From Albula goreensis (lineage: Eukaryota > Chordata > Actinopteri > Albuliformes > Albulidae): a stretch of DNA of 64,000 nucleotides. The stretch lies in assembly GCA_022829145.1 (NCBI GenBank), contig CM040758.1, positions 18,177,075 through 18,241,074 of the forward strand. Direction: 5' to 3'. Of this stretch, positions 46,490 to 64,000 are shown piece by piece; position 1 is the first letter of the stretch; every line of letters begins with the position of its first letter. A program made the translations under genes and the position numbers. Below the pieces are notes generated by a model, which saw only the letters and a program-made list of their open reading frames with translations, made no database searches and had not been told where the DNA came from.

Positions 46490-47690
46490 TTGTCTATTGG
46501 ATTTTTATATATATATTTTATTTTTATATTTGTATTTGTACCTCAAGGCTTGGGGTAGTTTTTAGTTCTCAATGCCAAAATAGTTTTGATTTTAATCCCT
46601 TAAAATGGTCAGTAACATTTCTGTTGCATTATTTTTAAATGGGCTGCTTGTAGTGAACATTAAAATGGGTATTGCTGTTCGTGTAAGCATGCACTTAACA
46701 CATACCAGTAGGTAATAACTGCAAAAATGTGTTTGAAAGCTTCCCTTTTTCCAGTTTAAAAATCAGACCTCTCCAATGTCCTGTTCTATTAAAAGTAAAA
46801 TGGTTAATTTGAAATTGAAATGACTGTGTATGTAGCATGAATATGAAAGGTACATATTGCAGCACTGAACATGTGATAGGATGGCCTCCAGCCAGCCCAG
46901 CTGCATATAACTTTTTTTCTGAAACCCATATATGTATGTATCTCAGGAAAACTCAAAATATGCTAAGGCAAATTTGTGAATGCTGGTTGCATGCTGTATT
47001 TTTACTAATAGGACTTGTTTTCTATGATTCTAATCTATTGACACACAGTATTGCTAGAATGGTCTTTACTCAAATATTTGCTGTAAAACCTTGCTTTTGG
47101 GGGAGGTACTGCATTAAGAAATGATGTGGTAAATTATACATCTGATATTTTCATTAAAAGGGAAAGTCTTGGGTATTTTTTATGATTATGTGAGGAGATA
47201 AACCGAGCATCTGGGACCTCTGGACATGAGAAGAGTAAAAATCCGTGGGGGATGTCAGAGATCTTAAAGTTACCTAAGCTGCAGGTACGGCACGGTTTTG
47301 AGACCTATCCACCAGAGCAGAGGTGTTGCTCATAATCGGTGCATAGGCCGTGCATCTGAACACTCAAGTGTGCATCAACAACCACAGCCAATATAAAATG
47401 TCGATGTGATACTGTGAATTAAAAGTCACATATTTTTTAAAGTCAACATCATGTACTTGTCATTTGCATTTTCTCTCGTGCATTTCAAAACCATGTGAGA
47501 GTCTACCTATAAGATTTTGCATTAGTCGCATTCGCACTATTATAGCTTGGCAGAGTAAATAGAATGTTCAATACGCATATTGCTGTAAAGTCAGTTTCAA
47601 AACTTTGCAGCATGAGATTGATTCTGATGCTTGCGTAGTAATTCTGTTTTGTTATCTATGGTCACGAGCTCAAGAGAGGCAAAGCATGTG
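46490..47690. other. rpl9-rfc1 intergenic region (KLB slot, empty)
   Basis: About 1.2 kb of AT-rich sequence with no exon on either strand that I recognise. In human, KLB occupies this position between RPL9 and RFC1. There is no room here for its roughly 1000-residue coding sequence, and I saw no remnant. Confidence 0.7.
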
Positions 47691-47807
47691 CGTCATTTCA
47701 CAGCGCCTGAGCAGATTTTATACTTGGCGCCAAGGAAGGTTGCTGGCGGGGGGATTGTGAGCTAAATCTGGCTGTAATCAGAAGAAATTTGACTTATGGT
47801 ATAGAAA
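47690..47807 (+). promoter_or_regulatory. rfc1: rfc1 5'UTR/promoter with palindromic E2F-like site
   Basis: CTTGGCGCCAAG (47723-47734) is a perfect palindrome containing TTGGCGCC, an E2F-type element, about 75 bp before the start codon. E2F control is expected for S-phase genes such as the replication clamp loader. TAGC words follow inside intron 1 (47872-47945). Confidence 0.5.
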
Positions 47808-58011
<10,204 letters not shown>

Positions 58012-58720
58012 GCAACAGGCTGTATGGCCAATCCTCAGTCTCTCCTCAGGAGTGCCCTCTGAATACTGGGAACACACTGGAACACCCATTTAAGACTACG
58101 GCCTCATGTGCCCTCTCTCTCTTCATCTGTCCTGGAAGACAACCTCAGATCTAACGACCTTAATCCTACAAATAACCTTTCAGTAGTTTGAACAATAATG
58201 AGACAATTTAGCAGCAGCACTGTAAATAGCTTGCTGCTCTGTTCTTCCCTGGAGAGCTATGAACAAAGAGGTTTGTAAGTGATGTGAGAATTGGGTGCTT
58301 CTTGGGGACGAGGTGTGTGCGCCAACTGTGATAAGTCCCTCTCCTGGAGCTGGTCCGGTAGCACTGGAGAAACATGTTCATTTACATCCTTGAGGGAGCA
58401 TAGTTTCGCCCACTCTTGCTCCTTGGAGCTGACTGCTTTATGATAGATAAAGTAACAGATGTGAAAGCTCAGTGAGCATTGTTTTTTTCACAGATTGAGA
58501 ATGTAAATATGTATTTGTAGTGTATTATTTCCTTTATACCCAACTTGTGTACACTTCAATTTCAGAGCAACTTACTGGTTCAGCACCAGTACTTTTTTTT
58601 CTTGCTGGGCTGAAGTTTTGAATATATCTGCTTTGAATACACTGCAGATTTTTCTGTACTTGTACATCTCTTTTTCAGGTTAACTGATCATAATAAAGAA
58701 TTTAAGCACTGGGAGTCCAG
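58012..58720 (+). terminator. rfc1: rfc1 3'UTR and poly(A) signal
   Basis: Non-coding sequence after the rfc1 stop. AATAAA at 58692-58697, about 0.68 kb after the stop, is the likely poly(A) signal. Confidence 0.75.
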
Positions 58721-59340
58721 TGTGTGACATAGAAAGTTGGAGTTGAACTGCTTTTCAGAGCCACTATTCAGTCATTATATTTCAGATGTTTAGTGTGACT
58801 TGATGGGGAAACAATGTTACCAGATTCCATCTTCAATTTCATGAGTATCCCACACAGCTTTCAAAATTATGTCCCAGGAATGTTTTAGCATCTGAGGAAA
58901 AAATTTAACTACAAATGAAGCCCCCCTATGAGTGACAGCACAGCCAGTTATGTTGTGATTGATTGCTGGTGGCACAGCCCTGACAGTGTGGAGTTGATCC
59001 AGGCTTTAGAGTGTATCTTTCACATTGTAATGCAGAATGCTCTCCTGTCTGCTGTAATTCTATACAGAAGTCAGCAGTAAACCACTGGCAGTAAAAGATA
59101 TAATTTCCATCTACACACAGTAATATAGTTTTACACCATAAAATGCTTTTCACAGCAGGTTATACCTGATCATCCCTCATTTCCACTGGTTTTTGGAAGT
59201 ACCTGTGTTGACCACTGAAATGACCTATACTGGTACAGATGTGTGACCATGCGTCCCTGTATGAAATGGAGTCCACATTACCCCTGCCACCACAAAACAG
59301 CAATCCATTCAGACTCCAAAGAATTACTCTCACATTGTTT
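58721..59340. other. Convergent intergenic spacer between rfc1 and wdr19
   Basis: Between the ends of two tail-to-tail genes. I see nothing coding or repetitive in it. Confidence 0.6.
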
Positions 59341-60724
59341 AGAGAAGTATATTTAATTCAGAAAAATATGTTGACATAACATTTAACATCAACATGAACT
59401 GATCAGTATTAACCTATACATACAAAATCTGTCACTTTGTGCCCTGTATATACAAAATTTTAAAGTCTACCATTAAAATACATAGTTTTTTATATATCAA
59501 AATGTATGTACGACGTAATTCATGTGCAACATGTCAAAACTATTGTTTATTTTGATTGCCCTACAGTAACACTCCAAAATCACTGTAGTGGCATATTTTC
59601 AATGTAGTGTTTGTCCTCCATTTGCCTGGAGTCACGGTTATACCTGCCAGGCGATCAACAAAGGATCAAAGGCAGCTGGACTGCCCTTGTGGACTCCTGT
59701 CTAGTATTTTCAAAAATCTGCTAAACGTGTCCCTCTGATATGCACAGGGTCCAAATGTCCAAAGCTGAGCCTGTTTCAGTGTTAATGCATCTGTACTTGA
59801 CCAAATAAGGCATGGCCAGACAATCGACGCCCCTGCTGTCAGCGTTACGCCGGCCTGGTCCTTCCTCATTTTCAGCAGTCGTGTTGTTTTTGTTCGTGTA
59901 CTCAGACAAAAAGATTGCTCACTGAAGCCATGGTCAAAACGGCACATTCAGCACACAATGACATAATGTCTGCCGCTGAAGGGCTAACAGCACGTTTTGT
60001 CACCAGCTCTCATCTGCTCATTTCTGGATACATTTTTCAACTATTTCCACAATTAATCGTGGGTTTGAATACCTCTGTTTGAAATGTAAACAGCACTGAA
60101 GGATTTTTTTTTAATTGTGGCTGGTGTATTACCTAGCTTGGTTTGGTCAAACAACTATTAGGCTGCAAGGTTTCAAATTAAGGTCTATCTTCACTCATTA
60201 TTGATTGTCACAGAAAATATTCTCTTCTTTTACCCATTGAGAAGCCATAACGTATTCTTTGGATCTGTTAAAACAGAGAGGTTAAATGTGAGTTAAAGGT
60301 TAAATGTGAGTTACATACAAATTAAGTAATTAGTATGTATTGGAAGTCTTTGTGACTCCTGTGTATGTAAATGTGAAATGACTACAAAATGCATAACTCT
60401 AGGGGAAAAAAGACTTCAAAAAGACTACAGGCAAGATAATGAGCCCAGATGTTGCTTTCCTTTCTCGTCATTAAACTTTCTGCGTGTGCCTGAGTAGAAT
60501 TAATGATGGTGAGTGTGTTTGAAAGTGAGTGGAATTTGTGACTGTGGGGCAGTCAGGTACCTGAGGCTAACTCTGGGTCATCTACAAGACCAAAAACATG
60601 ACTGAAATGTTTCATATCCTTTGCTCTTTTTGCTTTTTTCTCTTCCTAATTGTGAATGAGTATGCAAAGGACTGAGTATGTGTGTAAGCATGCATGTTTT
60701 AATGAGTATGGCCTGTACCTCTGA
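59341..60724 (-). terminator. wdr19: wdr19 3'UTR
   Basis: Downstream of the wdr19 stop on the minus strand. Gene-strand poly(A) signal candidates are AATAAA at 59546-59551 (about 1.2 kb after the stop) and ATTAAA at 59352-59357. Confidence 0.55.

Positions 60725-64000
<3,276 letters not shown>

Overview
The window is a gene-dense piece of a ray-finned fish nuclear genome, almost certainly teleost. It carries seven intron-containing protein genes with GT-AG splicing, CA/GT microsatellites, a decayed Tc1-like transposase fragment and a degenerate copy of a common teleost interspersed repeat. Gene order and orientation match the human 4p14 block WDR19-RFC1-(KLB)-RPL9-LIAS-UGDH-SMIM14-UBE2K read in reverse. 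I could not identify the species.

Layout. 1-13.4 kb: ube2k on the minus strand, complete coding sequence in seven coding exons, with a long 3'UTR that may run off the left edge. 15.2-25.3 kb: smim14, plus strand. 26.2-34.5 kb: ugdh, plus strand. 35.5-42 kb: lias, minus strand, tail-to-tail with ugdh. 42.3-46.5 kb: rpl9, plus strand, head-to-head with lias across about 320 bp. 47.7-58.7 kb: rfc1, plus strand, complete, 25 coding exons. 59.3-64 kb: the 3' end of wdr19, minus strand, tail-to-tail with rfc1; the rest lies beyond the right edge. KLB, which sits between RFC1 and RPL9 in human, is not in that slot. I assembled all seven gene models by hand from splice sites, reading-frame phase and remembered family sequences; the six complete models give lengths close to the human proteins.

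The genes are mostly housekeeping: ubiquitin conjugation (ube2k), an ER membrane microprotein (smim14), UDP-glucuronate synthesis (ugdh), mitochondrial lipoate synthesis (lias), the large ribosomal subunit (rpl9), the PCNA clamp loader (rfc1) and retrograde intraflagellar transport (wdr19). They share a chromosomal neighbourhood, not a pathway.

The most striking observation is in rpl9. The gene has two intact, mutually exclusive versions of its last coding exon, 625 bp apart, both in the correct phase with good acceptors. Over 32 aligned codons they differ at 18 synonymous but only 2 amino-acid positions, then end in different tails. This looks like an old duplication kept under purifying selection that could make two uL6 ribosomal proteins. 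Second is wdr19, where the exon end plus splice donor has been copied several times into the following intron. The nearest copy is in frame and would add 21 residues if its donor were used. Other points are two GC-AG introns in rfc1 with the same donor, a D-to-C change in the rfc1 NASD motif, and clusters of TAGC/AACGTTAGC words around the promoters.
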